Assembly (NCBI GenBank): GCA_020740775.1
Contig: JAHEWK010000023.1
Span: 496,001 to 560,000, forward strand
Direction of reading: 5' to 3'
Source of the DNA: Ilyonectria destructans
Lineage: Eukaryota; Ascomycota; Sordariomycetes; Hypocreales; Nectriaceae
Length of the DNA stretch: 64,000 nucleotides
The position numbers and the translations under genes are program-made. Positions 21,105 to 33,324 of this stretch are shown piece by piece; positions within the stretch are counted from its first letter, which is position 1, and each line of letters begins with the position of its first letter. The notes beneath the pieces are model-generated. The model was not told the origin of the DNA and made no database searches. It saw nothing but the letters and a program-made list of their open reading frames with translations.

Positions 21105-21905
21105 TTACCTTCGGTTGATTGTTTTCTGTATCCGAGTAATGTCCGTCACCAGCCGGTCCCGCTCCATGACCAACAGCTCGTTGTCTCTCTCGAGTGACTT
21201 GATGCGCCGCTTTGCGCGACCCAATACTTCTCCCTTGCTGAAACAACGGCTATTGTTATCGTGGCCATCACCGAGGCCATCGATGTGGTCGTCTTCGGAC
21301 TGCACCGCTGGGAGTGCGTTGAGCAGGTTCTCGAACTGCAGGTTCAGGCGGTTCCGGTACTGCTTCTCGACCTGGTTGTGGCAGTGGCGCGCCTGCCGCT
21401 CTGCTGGCGAGACAGGGGCCTTCTTGCCGGCCATGGTTTTGGACGATGGCGTTTTGTGCTTTCGCGACGCGCTGCGTAACTTGACGCTGGTGCGTGTCTT
21501 TGTGCTGGCGTTCACGTTGCTGTCGTGTGGCTGGGTTGCGGGTGGTTCGTCTTCGTCTTCCTCCAGGCTCACTCGGGATGATCGTTTCGTGCCTTGTGGG
21601 CTAAGATTCTTGTGGTTGATAGCATACTCTAGTTTGGTGTGCTTTTCATTAATGAGGCCGTGATCTTTATCGTAGCTGTGCAATCCTCCTAAGTCCGGGA
21701 AGGAGCCGGATAGCGAGAATTCATTGCTGTTGAAGATATCGGAAGATGTGGCGCCAGCTGTCGGTGGCGAGAACCTGTCGACAGAGGCAAACCAAGATGA
21801 CTTAACATAGTGGTGAGGACGGTCTCCCAGCGGCGAACGCGGCGAAAGCGGCGAGCACGACTGTTGGTCCCAATTGAATGCTTCGGTATCGGGTTTGTAT
21901 TCCAT
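21105..21905 (-). CDS. bHLH transcription factor
   Basis: 266 codons, no intron needed. Residues 165-250 form a basic helix-loop-helix: ERQARHCHNQVEKQYRNRLN (basic region and helix 1, with the H..E..R DNA-contact pattern), FENLLNALP, a 22-residue loop, then FSKGEVLGRAKRRIKSLERD. A leucine-containing coiled extension (NELLVMERDRLVTDI) follows. The N-terminal half is Ser/Pro-rich with an acidic LEEDEDE patch. This fits fungal SREBP-like or other E-box-binding nuclear regulators; the loop is too generic to name a target. Its 5' side faces a long non-coding stretch. Confidence 0.88.
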   Translation of the reverse strand: MEYKPDTEAFNWDQQSCSPLSPRSPLGDRPHHYVKSSWFASVDRFSPPTAGATSSDIFNSNEFSLSGSFPDLGGLHSYDKDHGLINEKHTKLEYAINHKNLSPQGTKRSSRVSLEEDEDEPPATQPHDSNVNASTKTRTSVKLRSASRKHKTPSSKTMAGKKAPVSPAERQARHCHNQVEKQYRNRLNLQFENLLNALPAVQSEDDHIDGLGDGHDNNSRCFSKGEVLGRAKRRIKSLERDNELLVMERDRLVTDITRIQKTINRR

Positions 21906-23773
21906 CCTGCACGTCTACAGTGCCTCAGCGACATGTAGTGATTGAAGGGATGACTGTTATTCAGTTCGAAAGCCTTGGCTGATCCCCAACAATGCGGTCA
22001 CTGCCTTGTTACGGAGACAATTGTCGCAGCCTACCATTATCCACGTTCGGATCTATTATTGAGCCAAACAAGTAAGTCTACCACCACCAACTGCGCTCCA
22101 TTGCGCCGAAGATCGAACTATCGGGCCCAGATCGAAATTTTGGTCTGGGTGTGGAGCACAAAGTTCCAGGCAGAGTCCATGGTCGAGTCCCGTATGGAGG
22201 GGAAGGGTGTTCCCCTCTATTTATCCACACAGGAGAGGGGAATAGAGCAATCTCTACACCCCGCTTTATTAGGCCCATCAACATTCCCTGCGGCTTGCAT
22301 GTCGGAATCCATTCATTGCCTGCTAAGTTTGATGACAAGCAAATCATGGTGATTAGATAGATGAATTGCTTGGCCTGACAGGTGAAGATCTCGATGGCAA
22401 CCCTGGATGCAGGTGGAAAACTCAGCAAAGAGAAAGGGAGTGAAAGGAACACAACTGGGGAATCTCTGAATACCAGAGTCGACTTTCGGTCCTGCGTTGT
22501 TGCTGGTAGCAGAAGATAAAACTAGCGCTGGGCCACATCGAAGCGGAGGGCTCCGAGGAGGTGGGGGAAAAAGGATAAAACATACGTTTTGGTAACAAAT
22601 GGCGTTCTTCCTCCCCCCCTCAACCTTTTCCCCATCCCACGTCATAGTTACGTCTGCGACACCTTCGGCATGATACTGTCTGGTGTGACCCAAAATATTG
22701 CGATAGACATATTTTGCACGAGACATCCTTAAAATGGTAGAGTCTTTGTCGTTGTCGCAGGGTCAAGTTTATACAAATGAGGCACTCGAACTGTGGCAAT
22801 AAGTGGTGTGATTCTTCCCAAAGCAGATTATGTCACTTGGCATTGGCATCGAAATTCGAGCCCAGCATCTCCCCTGGCCTTGTCGCGATCGTCAGGGTTG
22901 CAGTGGCGGATGGGACTGCCGTAGGTAAATAGGATATCCGTGCACATCCATTGGATGTCAGGCTACATGTCATGTTCCCGTCCACATCTGACCAGATGCG
23001 TTTGTACCTTGTGATCCATGAATCCTAGCTTATCGCCAAAAAGCCGCAATGTAGCTATTGCTGTTTTCCATCATGCAACTAACCATCTCTTAGCTTGATG
23101 GGCTAGCTGCACCCGAAGCAATCGTCCCGCCTTCGCCAGCCAGTCCATGTAGGACTGTAAGAATCGAAGCCACTAAGTGTGAAAGATTTCAGGTCGCTGC
23201 TGCTATTGGACTAAATTCAGACAGCTATTCCTCTTGGGAGCTCTTCCGCGAGAGGGACGATTCATGTTACGTGCCTGTGGCGTGTCCCGGGCGATGCTAC
23301 AAGGTCAGGCTGGCCCAGGCTCACTAGACGGAGCTAAGGCTCACGCAGCGTCCACGTGGAAGTGCTCGTATCACAGAGTTTCGGAATGCAACAGCACCAA
23401 CCAGAAATGGGATCCTTTGGCCGCGGTACTTCCGCAACTGATACGGCAATGCATAAGCGGTGGGATACTGGTTGGGATGTGGGACCTAGTACTTACAGCA
23501 CTTCTCATATCTCAAAATCTCCAGGTTCAGGGCATTGCCACCACCCTGCGAGACCATTCTAGACCTGCCCCATCTCTGGCGAGTACCTGTGGCTTTATTA
23601 GGATGTGAATAAAAACAGGGCGCTAAGGACCCGGATGACATTCAACCCCCCCCACCCTGCAGAAAGACTTTCCTGAAATTTCGACAAGAGCGGGGAGACT
23701 TACTCAACAACAAACTCACTCTTGAAAAGCCTCAGAAAGCCTCATTCTTAGTACTTACTTTATCGACAGGTAG
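21906..23773. other. Long intergenic region, no gene supported
   Basis: Several 60-140-codon frames occur on both strands, but none shows a domain, codon pattern or splice structure that convinces me. It probably contains the 5' regions of the bHLH and bZIP genes. Confidence 0.45.
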
Positions 23774-24685
23774 ATGGGTAAGTCATTTTTGGATTCAACC
23801 CGAACGGTACGAATACTTACAGGTCTTGGCCAGATATCCAACCTGGTCCTTCCTCTTGTCCAGACGGTCTGACGGCGCTCAACGGCTACGATCTACAAGA
23901 CACGGCTGGAAATGGTTTGGATTTCCATGGCCCCGCCCTGCCCGCTTACTTCCAGTGGGAGACATTGGAGCCGGCGAATTGGCCAACGTTCCCAGGACTT
24001 TTGCAGCATCAAGGCAATCTAGCTGCCCCCTGGGGTCAACACAGTTCCCAGTCCAACGAAATCTTGGCCAGCCTCAACTGGGAGGCGAGAAGTCGTCCTA
24101 ACGCACATATTCCAATGGCCGAGACTCACACTCCATCTCAGGACATTAACCAAACGGCCTCCAACTGGCCATCCCCACCCCCATCTCACACACCCGAAAG
24201 ACCTCAACCGCCGGCCAAGAATGCCGTACGAAAACGGAAGACGAGTTCTGGTGAGCCTCTCAATCTTAAGCCAACCCTAGGCACTGAAGTTGATACGCAA
24301 GGGGGGCCAAGCCATGCTGACAAGTGCGGCGTCAGGAGGTGATCACAAACAAAACACAGCCCATAAACGAGTGCAGGAGAGAAATCGCATTGCCGCCAGT
24401 AAATTCCGCCATCGGCGGCACGAAGAAATGGAGAAACTCTATTCGAGTGAACAGGACTTGGAGAAACTCAACTTTAAACTGACCAGTTGCCTTCGGGACC
24501 TCGTTGCCGAGGCCCAACAGCTGAAGATAAACCTTTTGCAACACTCGACCTGCGAATGCACCTTGATCCACAAGTATATCCAGAACGAGGCGCAACGCTA
24601 TGTCAAAAGGATAGAAAAGAATTCAAGTCTCAGCGATGCAGAATTCGCTCCGAAGTCCTGTAGCATGCAACACCTCCACCACTAG
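23774..24685 (+). CDS. bZIP transcription factor
   Basis: Proposed exons: 23774-23777 (ATG G), 23834-24250 and 24336-24685. The introns are 23778-23833 (GTAAGT...CAG) and 24251-24335 (GTGAGC, GCTGAC branch 12 nt before CAG), giving about 256 residues. The last exon carries HKRVQERNRIAASKFRHRRHEEMEKL, a classical N-x-x-A-A-x-K-x-R basic region followed by a leucine-repeat coiled coil. The N-terminal part is Pro/Trp/Gln-rich (WETLEPANWPTFPG), typical of an activation region. This fits the fungal Atf1/AP-1-like bZIP group in general form; no Cys-rich redox domain is seen, although a C-x-C occurs after the zipper. Confidence 0.85.
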
Positions 24686-26977
24686 TGTGTGCTGTTTTGA
24701 TCCCCAAGTGCCATCGTGTAGTGGAACGCAAAGGCCCACACAAAATCAAGCATTGTTTATTTCTCCGTTTTACTCATAGGACATGCGAATCTGGCTCCCA
24801 CCAGGTTTGAGTCCACGGGGACTTGGTGGAATTCACGCAGGCAGTCGACGGAGACATTTTATTTCGTCAAAATTCAAACACATCAATGCATACAGCAATA
24901 CCTAGATCAAAAGATAGATAAGAGCGTAATTAATTGATTTATACCAAGAAGACTATTTTTTCCTTACTCTTAACCAAGAAACTCGCAATAGAAGGCATGC
25001 ATCCCGTTGTCAAGACGAAAGCATGGTCTGAGCTCTGAGAGGCTGCTTACGAAATATCGTTACAGCCCTGTCAATTATCGTTACACCCTAGTCGTTTGTC
25101 TGGGACTCGAACCAATGAGAGCAAGGCTTGGACCGGACGGCATCCTGGTTGGCTCCACAGTGGCGTCCTAAAACAGGCAAGTTTCGTTTTGCACAATGCT
25201 CAACTGAATGTGGATGTGGATGATGAGTATGGAAACAAAGCGATCCCATCCCATTGCTAACTTACGGATACCAGTTGCAGACATTATTGTATTGCGCACG
25301 ATCTAGATTTTATCACCCTACGTAACATGATTCAGATACAAAACATCTATTCGTGAGGAGCCATCTTGCTGATTAGGAAATTATCCTATATCCTACGTCA
25401 CTGGGAGTTCACTTTTACTTTTACATCGTGTTCGCTTGTCTCACTCATTCTTCGCTCTTACCCTAGGTCGCCGTATTATATGGTGGCCCTGAATGAAAGC
25501 AAGTGCCGAGTTGACCCTTATGTTTGCTTTTTCCCCATCAGCACGCAAACTCTCAGCAGGCGCCCTCTAAAACCAGTGATCGTATGGCAACCCTGTCAGC
25601 CCATCCAATCATCCATTGAGGCTCGAAATTAAGCTCGCCCCTTTACCAGGTCTTGAAAAATACAAGTCGGCGGGACGCGTCAAAGAGACAGATAAATAAA
25701 TATGACCAAGACACCACCAGAAAATAGAGGGATCCAACAAACCTGCAAATCTGTGATCATACGATTTGTTCTGCCCTATCTCCTCAAGATCGAACGCGCT
25801 AAGGGATCATGGCGCCTCCATCGGTTTCCGCCGAATCCAAGAAACAGCGAGAACGAAACCGTGGTAGAAAACGGCGCCAACAATTGCGTCAGCAGAGCCA
25901 GGCCCAACAACTCCAAGAAGCTGACAGCCATGAAACTGTCCGGCTAGTGAGCCAGGTCCATCACGCAGAGGCCGATGTTACCAATCGTTAGTTGGGCTTG
26001 CAAATTCAAGTTCCCTCTTCCCATCATCAAACTCACAGTCCCGCATCCTGTTAGATCATCTACACGAGCACTCCCGTAGGGGCCATCCTGTCACCTCGTC
26101 AGCCAGCATTCAGCATCTCCCGCCGGAAACCTCTGATTTTCGAGATTCCTCCATCGGTTACAATACTTCTCTACTAGTTTGCCCCCCCCCCCCCCCCCCC
26201 ACGGCTGCGTTATCGGCCGCTCCGGTAACGCATTCTCCGACAGATACAAGACGAACGAGCAGTGCGTTTCGCACCGACCCTGATTTAACAAGCGCGGGAG
26301 AACTGTTGATGCAAGGATCGTTTGAGGCTGTAGCTGCTGCAATTCTGGGTCCTTCGGGTACGGATGAAGAGGTGCATGTAACAGCGGGCCGTCCGCGGAG
26401 AGACCCAGCCTTATCAGAACGTGACGGGGCCGACGAGTCTTTGGACCAATGGGAATTACTAAAAGTGCGGCACCCGTAAGCTTGCGGCACCCGTATCAAT
26501 TGCCTATGCAAATTCGGGTCTTATGCCGCCACATGAGGGGTCGATCCAACATAAATTTATCTACCCTTGGAGCTGTTGTCACGGTGTGTATTTTGGGTAA
26601 CTGGGCGTGTAATTGTTATAGCAATATCCTTCTAGCTACTTAGCATGAAGGATGTACAGGGACTCAGAGCGGGGATCTGACGCGCAATCAAGAACATACA
26701 TACACCCAATCAGACGCCTCACACAATCAAGGCTCGTAACAGCTGTCAAAATGTCGTCATTGGTTATCATACTCCACTACAATAGGCTGCGCTGGCCTCC
26801 GTCCAGCGGTTGCTGCATTGAAGGTCTTGCCACATATCGCTCCTGCGCCAATACACCTCCATATTATTTCCCTCAGACTCTGTATGCACGACCAAACCCG
26901 CCTCCTTTCCATACAAACCGTTCTATAGAATAGACTGAAATCTTTTCGACCCCGGCCGTACTACCGAAGTCGCTACG
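24686..26977. other. Intergenic region with low-complexity tracts and a short repeat
   Basis: No complete gene recognised. It holds a small very basic frame (25809-25991, KKQRERNRGRKRRQQLRQQ) that could be a bZIP-like relic, a 20-nt C homopolymer near 26181-26200, two GCGGCACCCGTA direct repeats near 26466-26493, and the dispersed repeat at 26617-26745. Confidence 0.45.
26617..26745. repeat. Dispersed ~130-bp repeat, copy 1
   Basis: TAGCAATATCCTTCTAGCTACTT through CACCCAATCAGACGCCTCAC is shared with 37997-38125 at high identity and, in its second half, with 61709-61768. No coding potential and no terminal repeats identified. Confidence 0.85.
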
Positions 26978-29233
26978 ATGGATTATACGTCGGGTCTCAT
27001 ACCCTTGAACCAGGTACATAAGCCGCCGTTCACCATCGAAGCTCCCGGATACGCGAAGGTCCCCGGTGAGACCGTCCCGCGTCGCCATCCCCGAGCCAAG
27101 GACGGCCTCATCAACCGTCCCGTCAACGACGTCCACACCGTATTCGATATCGTCCGCCGTAGCGCGCGCGTCTACCCTAACCACCGCGCCGTCGGCTCCC
27201 GGAAGCTCGTCAAGTTGCACAAGGAGAGGAGGAAGTTTCAGAAGAGCGTCGACGGCGAGATCCAGGAGCTCGAGAAGGAGTGGCAATTATTTGAGCTCTC
27301 CAAATTCTCTTACTTGACGTTCAAGGAGTACGAGCAGCTTGTGCTTCAGGTCGGCTATGGCTTGCGCAAACTGGGCCTGACACCGCAGCACAAGCTTCAC
27401 CTCTTCGGCATCACAAGGTATGTTTCCTCGTATGGTTAACGCCGGATTGCGCTCACAACCTCCTTAGCATAAGCTGGATCTCCATGTCCCACGGCTGCGC
27501 CTCCCAGTCTATCTCTATAGTCACCGCCTACGATACACTCGGCGAGAGCGGCCTTGAGCACACCCTCATCCAGACTAAGGCCGACGCTATGTACGTCGAC
27601 CCTCACCTCCTCCAGACTGCCGCCCGCCCCCTTAAGAAGTCCAACGTCAAGACCATCATTGTCAACGAGAGCTGCATATTCGCGACTGGGGATGAGATCG
27701 AAGAGTTCAAGCAGGCCCACCCCGAGTTCAAGGTTCTGACATTCGAGGAGCTGCGAAAGATGGGCGAGGACAACCCGGTCGATCCGGTGCCGGCCAAAGG
27801 CCCCAACCTCTACTGCATTATGTACACCTCCGGCTCTACCGGTCCTCCCAAGGGGGTCTGCATCACGCACGAGGCGCTCGTTGCTGGAGGTATATTCGCA
27901 ATCCTACCCTTGCACACTACTTGTCCCATGTACGGGCTTGACTAACTCCATCGGCTGCAGTTACCGGTCTCTATACCTGTGTTGAAGAATGCGTTAGCGA
28001 CAAGGAGGACGTGCTTGCCTACCTACCTTTAGCCCACGTCTTCGAGATGGCACTCGAGAACCTCGTCTTGTTCCTTGGCGGAACCCTCGGATACGGTAAC
28101 CCCAGAACGCTCGCCGACTCCTCAGTGAAGAACTGCGCTGGTGATATGCGGGAGTTCAAGCCCACTGTCATGGTCGGGGTTCCTCAGATCTGGGAAACCG
28201 TCAAGAAGGGCGTCATATCCAAGCTCCACGCCTCCAGCCTTGTCGTCAAGGCGCTCTTCTGGAGCGCCTTCAGCTTTAAGACCTTCATGTCTAAAAACAA
28301 GCTCCCCGGAGCTGGGATATTTGACAAAATCGTCTTCAGCAAGGTTCGAGAACTGACTGGTGGCCGACTTCGATTCACCATGAACGGTGCTAGCGGCATC
28401 TCCGATGGCACCAGGCACTTCCTGTCCATGGTCCTCGCCCCTATGCTGGCTGGTTATGGTCTCACTGAAACGTGCGCCAACGGCGCCTTGGGTTGCCCAC
28501 TTGAGTACTCACCCAATTCAATTGGCCCTGTCTCTGCTGCTGTTGATGTGAAATTGGTCTCCATTCCAGATATTGGATACTCGACGGACGCAGAGGTTCC
28601 TCAGGGTGAGATTTGGCTCAAGGGTGTTCCGATCATAAAAGAGTACTATGACAACCCCGAGGAGACGAAGATGGCCCTTACTCACGATGGTTGGTTCAAG
28701 TCTGGTGATATCGGCGAGTTCGACGGCAACGGCCATCTGCGAGTCATCGACCGAGTCAAGAATCTTGTCAAGACGCAGGGCGGTGAGTATATTGCCCTGG
28801 AGAAGCTCGAGTCTGTCTACCGAGGCACCCAAACCATAACCAACGTTATGGTACACGCCGACTCTCAGCACTCCCGCCCCATCGCAGTCATCATGCCCAA
28901 CGAGACGGTTCTCGTTGAGAAGATTAAGGGCCTAGGCGTAGATGAGCACAGCATGCACTACGACCCTAAGGTCCGCAGCCTCATCCTCAAGGATCTTCAG
29001 AACACCGGCAAGCACTCTGGCCTAGCCGGCATGGAAATTGTGTCCGGCGTCGTCATCACCGACGAGGAGTGGACCCCACCAAGCGTAAGTCTCAAACAAC
29101 TCAGAGCTATCTTGGTGCATTCATATTGACCGATACCCAGGGACTTGTCACTGCCACGCATAAGCTGAACCGGAAAGTCATTCGTGAGAAGTTCAAGAAG
29201 GAAATCGACGAGTGTCTGAAGAATTCGCCCTAA
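26978..29233 (+). CDS. Long-chain acyl-CoA synthetase (Faa1/Faa4-like)
   Basis: Four exons: 26978-27417, 27468-27889, 27961-29084 and 29141-29233, with canonical introns (the second has a GACTAAC branch), giving 692 residues. The AMP-binding signature YTSGSTGPPKG starts at about residue 266. Further motifs are AGYGLTETC (adenylation A5-like), GWFKSGDIGEF, and the fatty-acyl synthetase signature RVIDRVKNLVKTQGGEYIALE. The enzyme activates long-chain fatty acids to CoA thioesters using ATP, usually at ER, lipid droplet or peroxisomal membranes. It has full family length and intact splicing, so it is likely a working core-metabolism gene despite the surroundings. Confidence 0.96.
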
Positions 29234-29725
29234 AGATGAGAGATGATGCAAAAAGATGGAGGTGTGCAAAGGAGAGGAGAACGATGACGCCTCTATTGTG
29301 ATTCATACCCTACAGATGCTGTAACCTCAGAACTCTAGTAGAGTTCATTTTCATGCCCCACGTTCCCGGGGGTAGAGTTCATTTTCTGACACCCCAGTAG
29401 TGTTCATTTATGCTCAGCCAATTAAAACGGAGCACTCAGCGACATTTCCACCAGCCACTTCTCTATCAGCCACTACACTAGACGATTAGCCGCCACTCTA
29501 TCTTCCTTTGTTTCCCACGCGATGCATCTTAGGTTAAGAACAGGCAGTTCTGAGGAACTGCAGTAAATAACGCTTAATCATAAAAATAAACTGCAATTCC
29601 TAACGGCCGCCTTTCCTTATTATAATCCCATTTAAGATAGAATAGAGAGCATATAAAGGAAGAGGTAAGTAAAGAGGAGAAGAATGAAGATAAATTGGAA
29701 AAAGCAAGTCGAAGGATTGCCGTAC
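29234..29725. other. Intergenic, 3' flank of the acyl-CoA synthetase
   Basis: A GTAGAGTTCATTTT-type segment is repeated two to three times around 29338-29410. Otherwise nothing recognised. Confidence 0.5.
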
Positions 29726-30065
29726 GTACCCTACGGTCGCACATTACCACATGGGTGACATAACCCTTTTGGGAAGCCTCAACCATGTTAAAATACTTAG
29801 TAATTTTGTGGCCCCTTGCAAGACTACAGTATCGCACACTATCCGAAAGGTATCTCTTCATTTAGATGGCATCTCCACCAGGGAATATGTCGTGATAAAT
29901 TCCTGGTGACGCGTCACAATTCTTCCACTCGCACATCCACACCAGCGTCAATACCCAGCCCATCGCCAACCCATAGCTGTTATGGGCTATCCCCATCCAT
30001 TCCCCAAGTAAGCTCGGGTCTATCCATCATGAGATTGTGCGACTGACCTTGTCTTGTACGTAGAT

Positions 30066-31304
30066 ATGCCCGATCACGTCCTATCGCAGACATGTCCCGA
30101 TGTTCCGAAGACCGTGGCCCCTAAATCATACCAACGGAGCCACGATTTCATCCGCGATAGCTACCCAGGGTCGAAACTGTGTCCATATTGCGGGCGACGT
30201 TGGCCCACGAGTATCTCCATCCTCGACAGCTCGCCAATCCCGTTTCGAGACGTGGAGACAGCTTCCACCTCCTCCGCTATACAGTCTATCGACCTAACAG
30301 CCTCTGATCGTTCCACGCCCTCACAGACGATCTTCACCGGCTCTGGAGACGGCCCTGGCTGTATCCTCGCAGCATTGCGGCCCTCTGCCGTATATCGAGA
30401 TGCCAAACTTACCCAGAGTTGGATTGTGAGGGGCATGAGGGCAAGCTCGTCGCAACTCAGTGAGGCTGTGGCTAAACAGAGCCAAAACAAGAGCAGGCGG
30501 AAGATCTCGATGCGTCTCACCGTCTTTCTTGCGAGGCCTGACCCATGGGAAATACTAGACGAAGATGAGGAGCCCCAGTGGTCTTTGGCTAGAGAGTTGC
30601 TGAAGGTCGCTTTGCGCCCCTTCGTCGACGAGGAACCATCTTTATCTGTCCACTTCTGGTTCGACAGCATCTTCTTCCCTCAGTTCAAGGACAAGCCTGC
30701 TCTCTCTTCTGTTCTTCAATTCAACAAGAGACTCGTTCAGAACGCCTATATTAAAGAGGGTATCACGGAGCTGAGCTACCTCGACTGGGAGAGACAGACA
30801 GTCGCAGAGCTTTTCGGCGAGGACTGTCCTTTTCGTTTCAGTAAAACAGAGGGCAGATATCTCTTTTTTCTTGTTTTCTATGAGCTATTGCCTCCTCGAC
30901 CACAAGTCCCGGCCCCTCGTCATATCAAGACACCGAGGTCAGCTGTAAAGCCGTTTAAAAAGGAGAAGGGAATCAAGAAAGAGTTAGTCAAGACCGAGGT
31001 GAAGGTACAGCCAGCCTTGTTAATCGGTAGCGAGTTCAACTCGACCTCCTTAAGCCCTTCTCTGAGCCTAGATCTACCTCCTTCGAGAGCTAGCGCAGAA
31101 GACCAGATCGAGATTATTACTAGCGACGTGGACGAGACCCCCGCGGGTCAGAAACGAGCTCGAGACTCTATAAGCTCAGCACTCTCGGTAGAGGCAGAGG
31201 ATAAGAAGCTCTCGGCTGGCCCTGCCTTCACTGCCCATGGTCCCGCTGCTGGAACCCGAGGAGTTGATACGAGGAGGCCAAGTAGTCGGCATCCTCGTAA
31301 ATAG
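30066..31304 (+). CDS. IS3EU-like transposon accessory protein (SIM and psi-K-x-E motifs), copy 1
   Basis: 412 codons from ATG 30066. Residues 26-42 read H-x12-C-P-Y-C-G-R-R, a compact putative metal site. A disordered Ser/Thr-rich stretch follows, with QSIDLTASD at about 73-81, which resembles a SUMO-interacting motif. The middle (about 145-290) looks folded, with MRLTVFLARPD, HFWFDSIFFPQF, LSYLDWERQTVAELFG and FFLVFYELLPPRP. The tail is basic/acidic and has FKKEK, IKKE and VKTE, which match the psi-K-x-E sumoylation consensus. The protein at 57004 has the same order and spacing. It is convergent with the transposase and ends about 170 bp from it. No known family recognised; the SUMO link is inferred from motifs. 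Confidence 0.75.
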   Translation: MPDHVLSQTCPDVPKTVAPKSYQRSHDFIRDSYPGSKLCPYCGRRWPTSISILDSSPIPFRDVETASTSSAIQSIDLTASDRSTPSQTIFTGSGDGPGCILAALRPSAVYRDAKLTQSWIVRGMRASSSQLSEAVAKQSQNKSRRKISMRLTVFLARPDPWEILDEDEEPQWSLARELLKVALRPFVDEEPSLSVHFWFDSIFFPQFKDKPALSSVLQFNKRLVQNAYIKEGITELSYLDWERQTVAELFGEDCPFRFSKTEGRYLFFLVFYELLPPRPQVPAPRHIKTPRSAVKPFKKEKGIKKELVKTEVKVQPALLIGSEFNSTSLSPSLSLDLPPSRASAEDQIEIITSDVDETPAGQKRARDSISSALSVEAEDKKLSAGPAFTAHGPAAGTRGVDTRRPSSRHPRK

Positions 31305-31470
31305 ATGAGGAAATAGTAGTTACTCTAGCTCAAGGTGACCCAGGTCCCCCATCAGCTCGTCCACACTATTAATAATATCGCCAGGTAGCTCAGTTCCGGA
31401 GAGGCTATTGTTAATAGGCTCAAGGTAGTTCTGCTCGAGGAGCTGAAGCTAAAGTATTATCAGCTAGCTT

Positions 31471-33017
31471 TTAAGTGCAATAGAGTACTTTTTTACGTAC
31501 GAACCTCTCTTGCCCCCCAACTGGACTCTCTGGGATGCTCAGCACCGGACTTGCCCCGCAGTTGAGATGAACCTGAATCTTATCTCTAAGCCGTAAGTAG
31601 ATCGCGAGGTGTGGTCGCTTCTGATCAAGCTCCCCATCTAGCTGACCATCGAACTGAAGATCCCGAAGCTGTTGATCACACCAGTCCGTTGTTATTGGGT
31701 CAAGAAGATCGTCTATATCGATAGAATCGACAGCAGCCATCATCTGGGCAAGCCCATCTCGAGCCGCAGGCCCTACATAGACTGCCCAGTTCTCCACTTC
31801 GCTTGTATTATACAGATCCATCGGGATCCCGGCGACGAGATGCTCCCTATTCTTCTGTGGCCGGATGCGATGGCCGTTCCACATCTCCGTAAAGTCCGCA
31901 ACCTCTTGACGGATCATGGGTCCATAGAGAGCATACACCGCGATCTGGTGAGCAAGACGGTTTGGTTGGAAGAGGCCGCTATCAATCAGCTCGTGTGAGA
32001 ACGCGATCCAGCGCTGACTGACGCCTTTGAGTAGCTTTTCCCACCAAGACTCGATCCGTTGGTTCGATGTGCTTGGCCCCCAGATATGACAGGAGCTCAG
32101 TCTCGCTCCCTGCCTGTGGACTCGTTGGTCGTTATCCTCGGTGGTATACCGAAACTCTGTCTGATCAAGGTCGGCGAGCATCGCCTGGGCTCCGGCCCAA
32201 AGAGGAGTCTCGATACCATGATCCGAGCGGGTGAAAAGGGGGCGGACCCCTGAGTACGACACAGTCCGTAGAAACTGTTTGAGTAAACTCAGCGCAGTCA
32301 TGTTCCCCCTGCCGACATATATCCAGATGATGGCTCTCGAGTACGTGTCGATACAGGCGTAGATAGAGAAGCCGAAGTTCTTAAGCTTCTCATACCATCG
32401 AGAGACCACATGAAGTTAGGCCTAGGAACCTGGAAGTTCTTCCGGTGCTTCCAATCAGCAAGGCGTCTTTATTCCGCGCGCTTCTTCCACTCTGGGTTCA
32501 TTTAGTACTCGCGATATAAAGTGTTCTGGCCGACAAGGACGCCGGCACGGATGCGGACGTAATGGTATAGATACCCCCTGCCAAATCCTCTGATGCTTAA
32601 ATACTGACAGTCGTCTTAGAAGAGGAACTCTCTTACTTTTTGAATAGCCTCCTGTCATTCAGCCAGATCTCGGAAGCGCCGCTTCATGCCATGCTTCGGA
32701 CGATACTCCTGTACAGTCCGCTCGGAGATCTCGATGCCGCGTCGCTTGAGATCACGGACGATGGAAGTGTCGCTATATCCGTATCGGTAGAAGTAGCCTT
32801 CGATCAGCTCGACGAAGGTGTTGGTATCAATCTTTGAGTGAAGGGGGGAGTACTCCTGGGCACCCCATTCCGCTAACCTCCTTTTCAGGGTTCTGACGTC
32901 GAGTATGTGCCCATCGTCGCGGAGATGGGCATATATAGTGTCAATAGATAGTCCTTCTCGCCGCTGCTCGAGGATCCAGTCCTTGACGCGCTCCAAGTCC
33001 TTACGGGGCCTCGGCAT
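31471..33017 (-). pseudogene. IS3EU-like DDE transposase, copy 1, inactivated
   Basis: The start at 33017 gives MPRPRKDL...TIYAHL...RTLKRRLAEWG, a helix-turn-helix head like that of the copy at 59808. After DLAE (near 32655) the frame is broken by stops and shifts (32655-32410). A one-base loss follows the first catalytic aspartate (MWSLDG, then YEKLKNFGF in another frame). The rest reads YACIDTYSRAIIWIYVG, FTRSDHGIE (second Asp) and GPSTSNQRIESWW (Glu), then a long C-terminal region to 31471. The catalytic triad is recognisable but no continuous protein can be made. Confidence 0.87.
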
Positions 33018-33324
33018 TGTGCGAGACGCAGACCAGGGGTTCGAAATCGTAGTAGAGGTCGGAGTTCATACCAGCTTCCAAGGCTTCCAGCTGCAATATC
33101 CCGCCCCCTCTGAACCGGCATTATCGGAGCTTCGGCGCCGATGGAATGGCATCAGCACCACTTGGTATGGCATCAGCTCTGCTACATTGAAAACAGTGCG
33201 CTATCATATCAATACTGTAGCCCCATATAAAAACCCCGAAAGCCTATGTGCGAAATAGCTCCAGTCATTTTCGTACATGGTTTTGTCACCCATGTGGTAA
33301 TGTGCGACCGTAGTACCCACCTAC

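Larger units (their letters stand above)
29732..33312. mobile_element. IS3EU-like DNA transposon, copy 1 (3.58 kb)
   Basis: The inverted ends TACGGTCGCACATTACCACA... (29732-29765 and 33279-33312) match at 33 of 34 positions. Both flanks carry the 6-bp sequence GTACCC (29726-29731 and 33313-33318), read as a target duplication. Inside are two convergent genes: an accessory protein on + and a DDE transposase on -. Assignment to the IS3EU group rests on the transposase (SNQRIESWW) and the 6-bp duplication, as I recall the group, and should be treated as inference. A related, larger element is at 56723-61674. Confidence 0.85.

Noticed and set aside
22078..22726. 124- and 137-codon minus-strand frames
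   Set aside because: No recognisable domain, mixed hydrophobic low complexity; likely chance frames.
25095..25170. GGGACTCGAACC resembling a tRNA T-arm
   Set aside because: No matching acceptor stem or anticodon arm on either strand.
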